A stretch of 64,000 nucleotides of DNA from Peromyscus leucopus (lineage: Eukaryota > Chordata > Mammalia > Rodentia > Cricetidae): assembly GCF_004664715.2 (NCBI RefSeq), contig NC_051069.1, positions 13,826,226-13,890,225 of the forward strand, in the 5' to 3' direction. Both the position numbers and the translations under genes were made by a program. This document shows positions 30,803 through 42,453 of this stretch, one piece after another. Numbering within the stretch: the first letter of the stretch is position 1; every line of letters starts with the position of its first letter. The notes beneath the pieces were generated by a model that was not told the origin of the DNA, made no database searches, and saw nothing but the letters and a program-made list of their open reading frames with translations.

Positions 30803-31019
30803 CAGATGGAAGGCAAGAAGCCTCATCAGACTGTCTACAAGATGATGGCTGAGAGTACTGGAGAGTATGGTGTCTGGAGTCTTAACCAAAGTATGGAATC
30901 TCTATTCAGGTTTGCCATCTATAAATTAGGGATAAAAACAGTGCCAGTCTCACGGAATGATGGGGTTACTAAAGGAGACAGAGCAACTGTGTTTTGTCTG
31001 CTGCCCTACTGAGCATTGG

Positions 31020-31287
31020 TGGGGCTGGGCAGATGGTTCAGTCAGTGAAGGGCTTGCTACACAATCATAAAGATGAGAGTTCAGATCCTCAGCACCCATG
31101 TAAAAGCCAGGTGTGGTGGCCTGTCTGTAGCGTGTCTTGACCCTAGCATTGGATGGGGGCAGAGACAGGACGTGGGTTCTTGAAGCTGATTGACCAGCCA
31201 GATGTACCAGTCAGTTAGCTCTGGGATCAGAGACGACCACCCTGGCTCAAAAAATAAGGCAAAGAAAAACACACAACTCCCCCCCCC

Positions 31288-31345
<58 letters not shown>
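31020..31345 (+). mobile_element. RSINE1 SINE ending in C-run, (CT)n and (CA)n
   Basis: GGGGCTGGGCAGATGGTTCA head, CTGATTGACCAGCCAGATG body, then C10, CT at 31290-31304 and CA at 31305-31345. Confidence 0.9.
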
Positions 31346-31349
<4 letters not shown>

Positions 31350-31689
31350 TTTAGCAATCATTGTACTGCTATAGTGCTGGAAAGACATGTGCTTTCCCAT
31401 AGAACTGCTACAGCAAGAGGGAATTTGCACTTCAACCTGGATGTGACAGAATGCTTCGCGTTTCATGTCTCAAACCTAAAAGATTCCTTCTTCATGGTTT
31501 TGTACAGAGTCCTTGCTGGTCCCTTTCTACTCTTATTAGATACCTTCATTTCAGGATTCTTCTTGAGGAAGAGCCCCAGATCTGAGAAGGAAGAAGTTAG
31601 GCAATCAGGTCCTTCCTCCCCCAGTCTCTGAATGCTTTCTTCAGATTGATTGCCTCAGTACTCAAATCACGACAAGGAATATGTGTGTA
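31346..31689. other. Single-copy stretch
   Basis: An 85-codon plus frame (31374-31631) is motif-free; nothing else recognised. Confidence 0.4.
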
Positions 31690-31858
31690 TGACGTGTTGT
31701 TGGTGGTGGTGTTGGTGGTGGCTGTGGTGGTTGTATTGAAGGGGATACAGGGGTAGGAGTGGGGTGGATGGAGTGATGGGTGTGGGGTGGATAGAAGGTG
31801 AATGAGGGGTGGAGATGGAGAGGTAGGGAGGACAGGGTGGGGGTGGGGTGGGGGTTAT
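31690..31858 (+). repeat. G/T-rich low-complexity tract with G-quadruplex motif
   Basis: GGT repeats pass into GGA and GTGGGG-rich sequence. 31835-31854 has four G-runs of 3-5 separated by single T residues. Confidence 0.85.
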
Positions 31859-33218
31859 GTCATCTGGCATTGCCATAGCAGATGTAAGTTCTGTCATTCC
31901 TTTTTCCCTGGGCTGAAGGCTTGGCAATTTGCATATCTAAGGACAACACAAGGTGTTTCCTGTCGCCATACAGACTGACATGCAGCAGGCAGCTTTTCTG
32001 AACAGTAAATTAATTAATTTTAAAAATATAGCAGCAGTAGTACATAGAATCTTTATAAGACGGTCTGTCAGAGCACCCCTGACAAGTTTTATTCTGTGGT
32101 CTTCACAGTGAGCCTGTGAGATTTATGTGTAGAGGCAGCTCTAAGTTTGAAATATGGCCCTTTCTGGTCATCAAATTGTTTACACCAATGTTTTCAGGCA
32201 GAACTGATAAAAGGGAAAAAAGAAAATCTTACATCTATAGGAGCCTGTTTTTAAGGTTTGGAAAAATATTTTAATAATGGCTAGGCCTCTCCTAGGTGCA
32301 AATGACAAACTCACATCATACTGGGTTATACAAAGCCTGCAGCAAACTGGCTCAAGAACGCCAAAATTCACAAGTATCTGGCTTTGAGCAAGTCTGGATG
32401 TCAGTGCCCCACCCCCACTCCACTGGGCCTTTTCAGCACTCTGCTCTCCTTGTATTGGCTTAGCTTCCAGGCCTAGCTTCTCCCCCTGGAGACCTCAGAA
32501 GCCTCTAGGGCCCTCAGTCTGACAGCTCCAGATCAGGAGAGAGGAGACTGTTCTTTCCTGGAAGCTTCAGACCAAGTTCTATGATTGACTATCAAAAAGT
32601 CTCCCCTTGGCCAAACCCTGTGCAGGTCTGGCTTTCTGGTCAACCTGGTATCATTCAATTCTACTAAGAATCTTGCTGAGTCAGAATATCCATCCTCCCT
32701 GTCTGGTCAGTTTGCTGACCCCGCCTCCCAGCCCTTGATTGACAAGAATCCTATTTGGTCACTGTAGCCAGAAACATTCTATGCTTGGTGTTTCCTTTTA
32801 GTAGTTCTCCACCCACTGACCCCAGACTCATTTTTTGTTATTCATTCCCACGTTTCCTGGTATCCAAAGTGGAGCCAAATCTTTCCCTACAGCCAGATCT
32901 ACTTGCAGTAGTCCCTGTGTCTACCTGATGGTCCCATACAGAGCCTGACTATTTAATAGCTCATGAAACATGTTTTCTTTCAAGGACTCATTGACTACTC
33001 AGCTTTGCTTTGGGCCAAGTACTGACTTGTGACACTGTCACAACCCCGTAGAGTTGTCATCCTGAATGCCATAACTTTGAATCCTGAAAATTAAAATTCC
33101 CATTAAAAAAAAAAACTATATGAAAAGTATCAGAAACTGAATTCTGAGAGGAGATTGACCATGCTCTATAGCAACAATGGAAAGTCAATCTTTGTCTGTT
33201 TAGGGCATTTATATGTCA

Positions 33219-33223
<5 letters not shown>
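31859..33223. other. Single-copy stretch
   Basis: About 1.4 kb with no SINE. Parts of 32380-32800 may be an ancient repeat but cannot be assigned. Confidence 0.4.

Positions 33224-33267
<44 letters not shown>
33224..33267. repeat. (TG)n microsatellite
   Basis: About 21 units, at the tail of the following B4. Confidence 0.98.
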
Positions 33268-33268
<1 letters not shown>

Positions 33269-33544
33269 ATATACAATTACATTTGGAGAGCAGAGGTTGG
33301 CAATGGGGTCTTCCCGTGACACTCTCTACCGTATTTTTTGATATAGCATCTTCTTAGGGAACCTAGACTCATCCATTTGATAGGACTGACTGGCTGGGGA
33401 GCCCCAGAGATCTGTCTGCCTCCAGAACTGGGGCTAGAGAAGTGGGCTGCTGCACTTGGCTTTTATGTAGGTGCTGGCAATCTGAACTCAGGGACTCAAG
33501 CTCATGCAACAAGCACTTTACCTGCAGACCCATCTCTCCAGCCC
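33268..33544 (-). mobile_element. B4 SINE
   Basis: GGAGAGCAGAGGTTGGCAAT, TTATGTAGGTGCTGGCAATC and CCATCTCTCCAGCCCC on the minus strand. Confidence 0.87.
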
Positions 33545-33842
33545 CTACGATGTAGTGCCTCAGAATGCATTATTTGTGAACACTGCATTGTTGCCAACAT
33601 CCCAGGTGCTGTTAATGAATCAGAGCCATGTTTGTCTGAAGAAGCCAGGGATGTCACCGACTGCTTTGAAAATAATTAGATGCACAATGGGAGTGCCACT
33701 GATACAGGAATAGTGAGATATCTTTGAGAACAATGGAGCCTTTCTCAGGAAACTATAGAGTCTCAGAAACTCCATGACCACCAAAGCCACCCTGAGCCAG
33801 TGGCTTTCAGGTTTCTTGTCTTAGGAATTTGAAGAATGAAAT

Positions 33843-34260
33843 TGTCAGACCACAGAGGATCAGTTTTAGAGAGTAGTTTATTCTAGATTTATAGGTGGCA
33901 ACTTAAGATGGAGGAGAGGGAGTGTCCCAGAAATGGGGTACCATTGAGCTGGGGCCTTTTAAAGGACTTATGACATAAACTGGGGTGAGGCATGGGGAAG
34001 GGGTGAGCTGTTCCATATAGGTGTCCCAGCCAGGTGTCCAGGTGCTTCTTCCCAGTGTCAGTCACACAGTCACAGGAGCCCCTAGGCCGGTGCTTATCTA
34101 GGAGATAACAGAGACACAGAAACCAGAGCTCTCTCCTGGGCTCCTGACCTCCAGTCAGGACATTCTAGGAACTGGTGCTTAGGGTTCCCAGCCCATCTAA
34201 GTGATTTCTGCCTCCTGTTATCACTGCTATTTCATTATCAGTCTTATTTTGACAACTCTG
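33843..34260 (-). mobile_element. Possible LTR
   Basis: TGTCAGACCACAGAGGATCA with TAGTTTATTCTAG (AATAAA on the minus strand) resembles a rodent LTR end. The far end and target duplication were not found. Confidence 0.4.
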
Positions 34261-34518
34261 TGCCCTGTGCACGAGTGAGTGAATGCAGAATGGATTGGTC
34301 AGTTCCCAGAACCACGTGGAGGCATGGTGGGGAAGATGGGAGAGTTAATGTCTTTTTCTAGTCTGTAAGCTGGAATCACAGGGCTGCAGAAACCGCAACA
34401 ATGGGCAGAAATCACATACGAATGCATTCTCCAGGACAGCCCTGCCCTAAAAGACAAAATAAGATAAAAAAGAAAGCAGCTATTCATCACAATTTAGTAC
34501 TTTAAAAACATAGCTACT

Positions 34519-34722
34519 AAGCAGGCATGGTGGTGCATGCTGCCAATTCCAGCACTTGGGAGGCAGAGGCAGCCAGCCAATCTCCGAGTCTAAGGCCCCC
34601 TCTTCCACCCCTCCCACCCCCAGGCTACAAAGGGAGTTCCAGGCCAGTCAGGACTACATAGCATAGTGAGACCCTGCGTGAAAAAACAAAACAAAAACCC
34701 AAACCAACAAACCAAACCAAAC
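34519..34722 (+). mobile_element. B1 SINE with C-rich insertion
   Basis: GCAGGCATGGTGGTGCATGC, CAGCACTTGGGAGGCAGAGG and TAGTGAGACCCTGCG. A C-rich insert (about 34590-34622) interrupts it. The tail is AAAAC-rich. Confidence 0.88.
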
Positions 34723-35042
34723 CCCATAGTTAATGATCATGAACAGTAGCCAGCTCTCACAGACCACCTCTGTTGACCTCATTTATAAAGCCACTCCTGT
34801 AATATGCTTTTTCATAGGCTGACTTGTCCTTTAAGTTTTTAAGTTTCTTCTCCACTAGTCTACATTATTAGCATCATCTTCATAATTTTATAATGCTATG
34901 ACATATATGTCCAGTATTAAAGACATAAAAGATACGAAGACTTTTACAGTTTTATGCACTTTATTTTTTGCAAATTTGTCTCTGTAAGAGTGCATTATCA
35001 CAGCACTATGTGTCTATATGTACCTAAAGATGTTGAGACGAT
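34723..35042. other. AT-rich single-copy spacer
   Basis: No recognised element. Confidence 0.4.
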
Positions 35043-35168
35043 GTCATACCTGGTGGCACATACCTGCCATCCAAGCACTTGGGCAGGGAAGGATCAGGAG
35101 TTTGAGGCCAGTCTCAGTGGCAAGGTCAGCCTCGGCTGCAGGAGACCCTATCTCAAAAACAAACAAAG
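35043..35168 (+). mobile_element. B1 SINE
   Basis: CATACCTGGTGGCACATACC to GACCCTATCTCAAAAACAAA. Imperfect flanks GATGTTGAGA (35029-35038) and GATATTGAGA (35169-35178) are a likely target duplication. Confidence 0.88.
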
Positions 35169-35247
35169 GATATTGAGATATCCTCAATAAATGAAGATAT
35201 GTCCTTTTTGTAGACCTACATTTGTGAAAGACACAACTTTGCTAGAC

Positions 35248-35411
35248 TGAGCTGGTGAGGTGGCTTAGCGGATACAGGCACTTGCTGGTGAGCCTGATGA
35301 CCTGAGTTTGATCCTCAGTGTGTGTGGAGGTCTGAGGAGAACTTTCTGGAGTCCCTTTCTCTTTCCACTGGATGAGCCATGGCATACACCACCACCCACC
35401 AAATAAATAAA
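35248..35411 (+). mobile_element. B3/B2 SINE
   Basis: GAGCTGGTGAGGTGGCTTAG and TGACCTGAGTTTGATCCTCAG. The 3' part is shortened and ends in AAATAAATAAAT. Confidence 0.85.
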
Positions 35412-35423
35412 TATAGTAACAAA

Positions 35424-35562
35424 ATTTTTTTGAGACAGGATTTTACTATGTAGACCTGTCTGGCCTGGAGCTCACTGTGTAGACCAGGCTGGCCTCATAC
35501 TCACAGAGATTTGCCTTTCTCTGCTTCCTGACTGCTGGGATTAAAGCATGCACCACCATGTA
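35424..35562 (-). mobile_element. B1 SINE
   Basis: TTTTTTTGAGACAGGATTTTA, GTGTAGACCAGGCTGGCCTC and AAAGCATGCACCACCATG on the minus strand. Confidence 0.93.
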
Positions 35563-35564
35563 TG

Positions 35565-35565
<1 letters not shown>

Positions 35566-35603
<38 letters not shown>
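35566..35603. repeat. (TAA)n microsatellite
   Basis: About 12 pure AAT units next to the B1 head. Confidence 0.98.
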
Positions 35604-35605
<2 letters not shown>

Positions 35606-35894
35606 TTAAGACATTTGAAAAGTTTACCAGATTTTAGCATTTTAGGCAACTGCACCTGCAGTGATTATTTTGGGTCAATCTCACCAAAAGACAGGCTCTC
35701 TGACATAGTATTTCAGATAAAAATTATAAATCTAGGAGCACATTATAAATTACAATATGAAAATAATTATATAAATTATAAATCTAGGACTAACGTGATA
35801 TATATTTGCATACTTCAATATTTGAATTCTATTAATATAATTTGTACACTCATAGTGTTATATCCACAAAACCATTGGTAAGTCTGAATGTTAA
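35604..35894. other. AT-rich spacer
   Basis: No recognised element; contains a short repeated word ATAAATCTAGGA (35727 and 35779 areas). Confidence 0.4.
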
Positions 35895-36071
35895 TGCTTC
35901 ACAAAGAACGTGTGTTACAGTGGAGTTTTATTCAGCCATAAAGAGGAATGAAATTATCTCATTGGCAGGAAAATGGATGAACTGGAGACCATCATGGTAT
36001 GCAAAATAAGCCAGACTTGGAAAGATAAGTGTTTGCATGCTTACCCTCTTCCACCAGATCTAGATTGTGTT

Positions 36072-36115
<44 letters not shown>

Positions 36116-36241
36116 GATAACTGTTTGCATGCTTACTCTCATCCACCAGATCTAGATTTAAATGTGTGTGTGTGTGTGTGTGTGTGTGTTGTGCGTAAAG
36201 ATAAATGTTTGCATGCTTACTCTCCCACCAGATCTAGATTT

Positions 36242-36288
<47 letters not shown>

Positions 36289-36290
36289 GT
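35895..36290 (+). mobile_element. Rodent LINE-1 ORF2 3' part with tandem triplication
   Basis: TTTTATTCAGCCATAAAGAGG, AAAATGGATGAACTGGAGACC ATCATG and AAAATAAGCCAGACTTGG are L1 wording. The following segment (36021 onward) is repeated three times with expanded TG. Confidence 0.88.
36021..36290. repeat. Three tandem L1-derived units, each ending in (TG)n
   Basis: Unit starts at 36021, 36113 and 36197, each with AAAGATAA, TGTTTGCATGCTTAC, CCACCAGATCTAGATT and then TG repeats. Units are 84-94 bp. Confidence 0.95.
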
Positions 36291-36334
36291 GTGCATGAGA
36301 AATGTCTTCCACGTGCTCAGAAATTAGAACACTT

Positions 36335-36595
36335 TGTCCCAGTTGGTGGCACTGTCAGTGGGTTAGTGTGGCCTTGCTGGAGGGAGAACATCACTGAGGG
36401 TGGGCAGAGAGTTCAGAGTTTCATACCATTTACAGTTCACTCTGCTTTGTGCTTGTGGTCGAAGATGTGGTCTTCCAGCTTCCTGCTACAGTCCCCTGTT
36501 GCCACACTTCCTACCATTATGGTCTCCCTTTCTGGAACAGTAAGCTCAAATAAACTTCTAAGTCACCTTAGCCATGGTGTCTTATCTCACGACAA
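36335..36595 (+). mobile_element. Old LTR-like rodent repeat
   Basis: CCAGTTGGTGGCACTGTCAG, GGCCTTGCTGGAGGGAGAAC, AGCTCAAATAAACTTCTAAG and CCATGGTGTCTTATCTCACG. Same broad class as 17916-18210. Confidence 0.65.
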
Positions 36596-36614
36596 AAAGG
36601 TCTCTCTCACACAC

Positions 36615-37483
<869 letters not shown>

Positions 37484-37530
37484 GGTGGCTTTCAACCCTG
37501 ACTTCACATTATAATCACCAGGAGGTTTTA
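37484..37530 (+). mobile_element. MER5-like terminal fragment
   Basis: GGTGGCTTTCAACCCTGAC followed by ATTATAATCACCAGGAGG resembles the 5' end of MER5A. Confidence 0.5.
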
Positions 37531-37564
37531 TTTATTATTATTGATGATGATGATGATGCCTAGG

Positions 37565-37722
37565 ACAGGAGAGACGGCTCAGCAGTTAAGAGCGCTGGCT
37601 CTCTCTCTGCCTCCAACTTGCGGATCATGATGTAAGCTTTCAGCGACTCCGCCAGTGCCATTCCCGCCTGTCTGCTGCCGTGAGGGACATGGACTCTCAC
37701 CTCTGAAACTGTAAGCAATAGA
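37565..37722 (+). mobile_element. B3 head joined to LTR-like fragment
   Basis: GGAGAGACGGCTCAGCAGTT (B3 head) ends near 37601. GATCATGATGTAAGCTTTCAGC ... CACCTCTGAAACTGTAAGCA then follows the LTR-like repeat class. It is a chimera or an insertion junction. Confidence 0.6.
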
Positions 37723-38153
37723 ACAGTATTGAAGAACCCCCCCCCCCTAACACTCATGCCATTTTGTACCCATGGACGTAACTTGCCATGGCAGTCATAA
37801 CTGCAGTGGCAGGATTCATAGCTGTTGGCGACCTTTCTCTCCCAGCAGCCTCTGGTCCTGTGAAGGCTCGTCAGCAGGGAGGGAGCTTCCTGGTCAGTAC
37901 CAACTTGATTTCTCCATGTGACCAAAGAATGTAGTGTCCTCAATGATAAGACCTTGCCATCACATTCTAGTGGGCAACCAAGAACACTGGCAGTAGCTTG
38001 TACTGTTTTGTGGGTCTCCCTGATCTTGTTACCTTGTTATCCAAGGGGAGATATCCTACCATGTGCTTTTCATTTGGAAACCTATGGCTTCTGGGAGGAG
38101 CATTATCCCCTGTGAAGGGTAACTCCAATTATACTCTTTTATATGAGTATTTA

Positions 38154-38155
<2 letters not shown>
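37723..38155. other. Unassigned, possibly old retroelement internal sequence
   Basis: Phrases such as ACCTTGCCATCACATTCTAG and GGGAGATATCCTACCATGTG feel repetitive from other rodent DNA, but I cannot name the element. Confidence 0.35.

Positions 38156-38197
<42 letters not shown>
38156..38197. repeat. (CA)n microsatellite
   Basis: About 20 pure CA units. Confidence 0.98.
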
Positions 38198-38200
<3 letters not shown>

Positions 38201-38620
38201 AGAGCACACAGAGGAACTTTATAAAATGGCATTTTCAGGCACTCTTGGTTTAGTTGTTACTTCCCACAGGTCTCTCCTCTACCAACCTCCCATCCCTTTC
38301 GACACTTGTCCCTCCTTTCCACCTTGACCCTAAAGGGAGTTTTAAGGGTGTGGGGGCCTGGAAGAATCCCTTCCTGAATGAGGCAGGAAATGGCCCCACT
38401 GTTCACGTGTACAAATCAGCATAGAATAGATGGTTATGTAATGCAACCTCAGCCCCAGACCCCAGGAAGGACCACTGTCCCAAGCTCCCTCCAGGTTCTT
38501 TGTGAGCTGGTGAGACCGAAGAAACCACCCCCAGAAAGCACATAAATACGCAGGTCTTTGTTTCATTTCTGATTGTATCAAGTCAGTGACCAACAATTAA
38601 TGCTTTAGGAGGAGATTAAA
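38198..38620. other. Single-copy stretch
   Basis: No recognised element; it grades into the block below. Confidence 0.4.
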
Positions 38621-38916
38621 TTCTCTGATAATGGACCTTCCCACTCATGTAATCCTAGCAAATACGCCTTCTTGACCCCTCCAGGCAATTTACTCAGACC
38701 ATGAAATGTGCAATCGACACATGCATAATTGTGAATGTCATTAATGACAATAAAAACCATCCAACGCCTACAAAACCCAAGCCTTATTTCCGCCATAAGG
38801 ACCCCTGCAGCAGATTGGTTATTCATGACGGAAAGATGTATTTCCTCTCCTTTGTGAAAATTTACCAGTCATTAATTCCACTGAATGAAAAACTTCTCAT
38901 ATTGTGGGCAAGTTGA
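38621..38916. promoter_or_regulatory. Candidate conserved non-coding element with 14-bp palindrome
   Basis: Repeat-free and unusually dense in homeodomain-type words: ATGCATAATTGTG, the perfect palindrome TGTCATTAATGACA at 38736-38749, then CAATAAAAACC. The palindrome holds two inverted TGTCA/TGACA half-sites (TALE/MEIS-type) around TTAA. Enhancer function is inference. Confidence 0.4.
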
Positions 38917-39640
38917 AGCTTTGCCCAGAGAAGAGGGTTGTACACAGGAAGCTCCCCGCTTGGGGCTAAGGTGGCCTGCCGTATAGTCCTGGCTAACCTA
39001 GGGTAGTCATTTCCATCAGAAGCCGTCTGTAAGTAAGTGCAAGTCTGCACCCTGGCTGTGTCAGACCCAGGACTAGTATGCTCTTGGGAGGTAGGACAAG
39101 AGCATCAACCTTCACCTCCAGTGCCTATCAACTTGAATGTACTGATTAAAACATGGTTTGGTAAATGGTGGGGTGTCTTGTGTTCTGACAAGATGCATCC
39201 TGTTCCCAGTAGTCTAGGGATGCCCTCACTGTTAAGCCTCCATCTCGTTGTTCTTACCCGCTTAACAGGAATAGAGAGATTATCCTGGTCCTCCTCACAG
39301 CTAACAACCAGGGTCAGCACCTGATTGAAACTGGTCCAATCAGGATGTCTTCTGGCCAGAACAACAAGAGAGCAATCTCCTTCTGGATTCCCTGGCTTCC
39401 TCGGCTCAGGAGAGACCATTAGTATCTAAGTTTGCAAAGGCCAACACCGAAAAGAGAAATGAAGAGGCAGAGAAAGAAATATATACAAAGTGGCGTCCAG
39501 GGGCCTTCACTTTGGCTTTCTCACGCCTTTATTTCAGCTGCTCCTCCTAATCTTGCCCTGAGGTCTGGCTGTATCTCTTAGTTTCCAGAAAAATACCCCT
39601 GATCCACACAACAAATTTCTTTCAATTTTTGAACTCTAAG
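38917..39640. other. Single-copy stretch
   Basis: Overlapping antisense frames (39037-39419) of 95-104 codons lack motifs. Confidence 0.4.
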
Positions 39641-39836
39641 GGCTGGAGAGACAGCTCAGCGGTTTAAAACACTTGCGGTTCTTCCAGAGTAATCAAGATT
39701 TTGTTCCCAGTACCCATGTCACATAGCTCACAACTGCCTGTCACTCCCACTCCAGGGGACTCAGTGCCCTCTTGTAGCCTCCAAAGTCATTCACACATGT
39801 GGCATATGTATACACAGACACATAAATAAAAGTGAA
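39641..39836 (+). mobile_element. B3 SINE, first of a pair
   Basis: GGCTGGAGAGACAGCTCAGC to ACATAAATAAAAGTGAAACT. Confidence 0.92.
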
Positions 39837-39841
39837 ACTGG

Positions 39842-40015
39842 GGGCTGGGGATGTGGCTCGGTGGTTGAGAGTACTTCCTGCTCTTCCAGAGGACTCAAGT
39901 TTGGTTCCTAGCACCCATGTCCAGCTCCAAAGGATCCAATACCCCCCTTCTGGCCTCCATGAGCAACTGCACACACATGACATACACATGAACACATACA
40001 TACATATTTAAAAAG
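39842..40015 (+). mobile_element. B3/B2 SINE, second of a pair
   Basis: GGGCTGGGGATGTGGCTCGG, CTCTTCCAGAGGACTCAAG and a CACA/TACATA-rich tail. Same strand, 5 bp after the first. Confidence 0.9.
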
Positions 40016-40267
40016 AAAAACACTGAAAAGCAAGGTAAAAATAAATATTTTAAAAATACGTTACACTAGCTTTGAATGGGTTCTTGTGATGTTTAAAAAA
40101 ACACTGGAAATTATATAACCACTAAATGTTTACTTATAAATAATTTTTGGTATCAAGTGTAATTGCTTCTGAGATCATGTTAGTCCATTCAGAATGCAGA
40201 CATAAAGTATATAAATAGCATGATCTTAAAAATATCAAGCAGTGAATGAGTTAAAAACATCAAAACT

Positions 40268-40422
40268 GCTGAGCATGGTGGCATGCTCCTTTAATATCAA
40301 CACTTGGGAAGTAGAGGCAGAGGCAGGCAAATCTCTTGAGGCTAACCTGGACTACAGAGCAAGTTCCAGGGCAGCCAAGGCTACACTGAGAAACCCTGTC
40401 TTGAAAAAACAAAACAAAACAA
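40268..40422 (+). mobile_element. B1 SINE
   Basis: GCTGAGCATGGTGGCATGC through CTGAGAAACCCTGTCTTG and an AAAAC-rich tail. Confidence 0.92.
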
Positions 40423-40547
40423 GGATCAAAACAACATGGTGATTACTTATAATTAATGGGGTTACAGATAAGTTTTCTTTTTCTTTGTTGTCTCTTTCTG
40501 TGCATTTACATATGTTATAAAGAGAATTTGTATCTTTTTCTTTGGTT

Positions 40548-40619
40548 AGACTAAGGGACTGCCCGTAAGGCATTGTACATGTGAGGCATGGGCTCTCCAC
40601 TGACCTCCAACTCCAGCCC
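40548..40619 (-). mobile_element. ID-like SINE fragment
   Basis: TAAGGCATTGTACATGTGAGG ... CTCCAGCCC corresponds to a reversed ID head; diverged. Confidence 0.55.
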
Positions 40620-40809
40620 AAGAATATTTATTAATTTTATCACTATAAAATAAGATTTATTTGGTTAGAGAATAAAACAGTTAATAATCACCCTCAAAAA
40701 TATTTGCAATGGGAGAGTCCATTCAACTCCATGCGTGCTCTCCAGGAAATCTGTCTAGGGGACTGGAGAGTTGTCTCTTAGTAGGAGATGTAGGAGTCTA
40801 TAAGGAGAA

Positions 40810-41020
40810 GGGTGGAGAGATGGCTCCGTGGTTAAGGCATGCACTAATCTCCCAAAGGACCTGAGTTCAGTTCCTAGCACCCATGCTGGGTGGCTCACAA
40901 CTACCTGTAACCCCAGTTCCAGGGAATCTGATGCCCCTGGCTTCCATGGGCACCTGCACAGGAGTGCACATACCTGTACTCAGAGACACACATATACACA
41001 ATTAACTAAAAAATAATTTC
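40810..41020 (+). mobile_element. B3 SINE
   Basis: GGTGGAGAGATGGCTCCGTG, CCTGAGTTCAGTTCCTAGC and a CA/TA-rich tail ending in AACTAAAAAATAA. Confidence 0.92.
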
Positions 41021-41149
41021 TTAGAGAAAAGAATTGCAAGCTGTTCCACGGTTTTCAAATAACAGGTGACTCGGTATACAGCTGGGTATTCTTCTCTTAG
41101 ACCTGCCTCAGCCAGTCTCCAGTGGCTTTGGCCTCAGCAAAAAGAATGA

Positions 41150-41315
41150 GTTTAAATGAGAAGGGCTTCACTGGAAGGCAGGCAGGCAAAGGCAGCCCTG
41201 CTTTCCCTTCAGACCCTTCTGTATCTGGGTCACTACCAAAAGGTGCTGCCCATTCTGGAGGATGGTGTTTCCCCCCACTCAACCCTTCCAGAAAACATCT
41301 TCACAGACTTCACTG
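41150..41315 (-). mobile_element. Fragment of the LTR family seen at 42454
   Basis: Its reverse complement shares AAGATGTTTTCTGG-AGGGTT, CCAGAATGGGC and GGTCTGAAGGGAAAGCAGG with 42510-42610, in the same order. Confidence 0.7.
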
Positions 41316-41361
41316 AAAACTCAGGCGGCCTGAGTGGGATGAGCAGCCCACACTTGGTGAC

Positions 41362-41710
41362 TGTATTAGTGACTCTTTTTGTTGCTATGCACAAATGTCT
41401 GGCAAAGGCAACTTAAGGGAGAAAGGATTTAATCTGGCTCCAAGTTCAAGGGGCTGTCGTCCATCACGGCAGGGAAGGCACTAGGAAGATGAGGCAGCCT
41501 GCCGCAGTGTGTCTGCGGTCAGAAAGAGAGAGTGATGGATGATGGTGCTCAGTTTGCTTTTTCCTTTTTATTCAGCCTGAGACTCCAGCCACGGAAGGGG
41601 ACCTCTCACCTTTAGCGTAGGTCTTCCCACCTCGATTAATCCAATCTAGCCCTCACAGACTTGTCTGTGATTCTAGATCCTGTCAAGATGACAATCAATC
41701 AATTGTCACA
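41362..41710 (-). mobile_element. LTR-like rodent repeat
   Basis: TGTATTAGTGACTCTTTTTG, then GGCAACTTAAGGGAGAAAGG and TCCATCACGGCAGGGAAGGC. This is the 'TTAGTTACTTTCTGTTGCTGTG' class, also at 59764 and 62414. Confidence 0.65.
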
Positions 41711-42189
41711 TGGATCCTCTAAATGAGTGGGACAAGTTAAGGGGTGGAGGCACCCCCTTTATCTTGTTACTAACCACCATTCAGCTTTGACATCATAGGA
41801 CCTTGGGGGACCAGCAAGGGTGTGATGGTAACAATGCTTGAGAGAAGCTGCATCCAGGGGCAGCGGCTGCCACATAAACGGATTAGAATGCCCAGCAGGT
41901 ACAATGTTAGCTTCTAATTGATGCACTGGATCCCATGAATCCACAGCAAAGGCAGCCATGCCCGGAGGGTTGTGTCTGGTCTAGTGTTATAAGGAAGAGA
42001 GTACAGGAAGTAGGATAAGAGTCAATGGGTCCCATATTGCTAACTGGACAGCTGCGTGGAAAGCTGAAAGCTCACACTACTCCAGAAACATGCAGTAGAT
42101 CACTACTGCCCCCTCATTGGCTGAACATTGCTACATGGCCACCCCCTCCACAGAGGAAGCTGGAAAAGCAAATGTTCAACTGTTGCATT
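41711..42189. other. Single-copy stretch
   Basis: No recognised element. Confidence 0.4.
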
Positions 42190-42393
42190 TTTTAAGGTTT
42201 ATTTTATGGATGTGTATGTTGTGTACATGTGCATGTGTGCGTAAGTGCCTGAGGAAGCCAAAAGAGGGCATTGGATCCCCTGAGCTGGAATTAAAGGTGG
42301 TTCTGAGTTGCCCAATGTGGGTGCTGGGCACCAAATCCCAGGCCTCTGTAAGAGAAGCAAGCACTCTTAACCACTGAGCCACCTCTGTAGCCC
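42190..42393 (-). mobile_element. B3 SINE with 13-bp target duplication
   Basis: AAGGTTTATTTTATGGATG tail and CACTCTTAACCACTGAGCC head on the minus strand. CAACTGTTGCATT (42177-42189) and CAACTGTTCCATT (42394-42406) flank it with one mismatch. Confidence 0.95.
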
Positions 42394-42453
42394 CAACTGT
42401 TCCATTCTTAATCCAGAGCTAAGACAGGAAGAGAGAATACTATGAATGATTAC

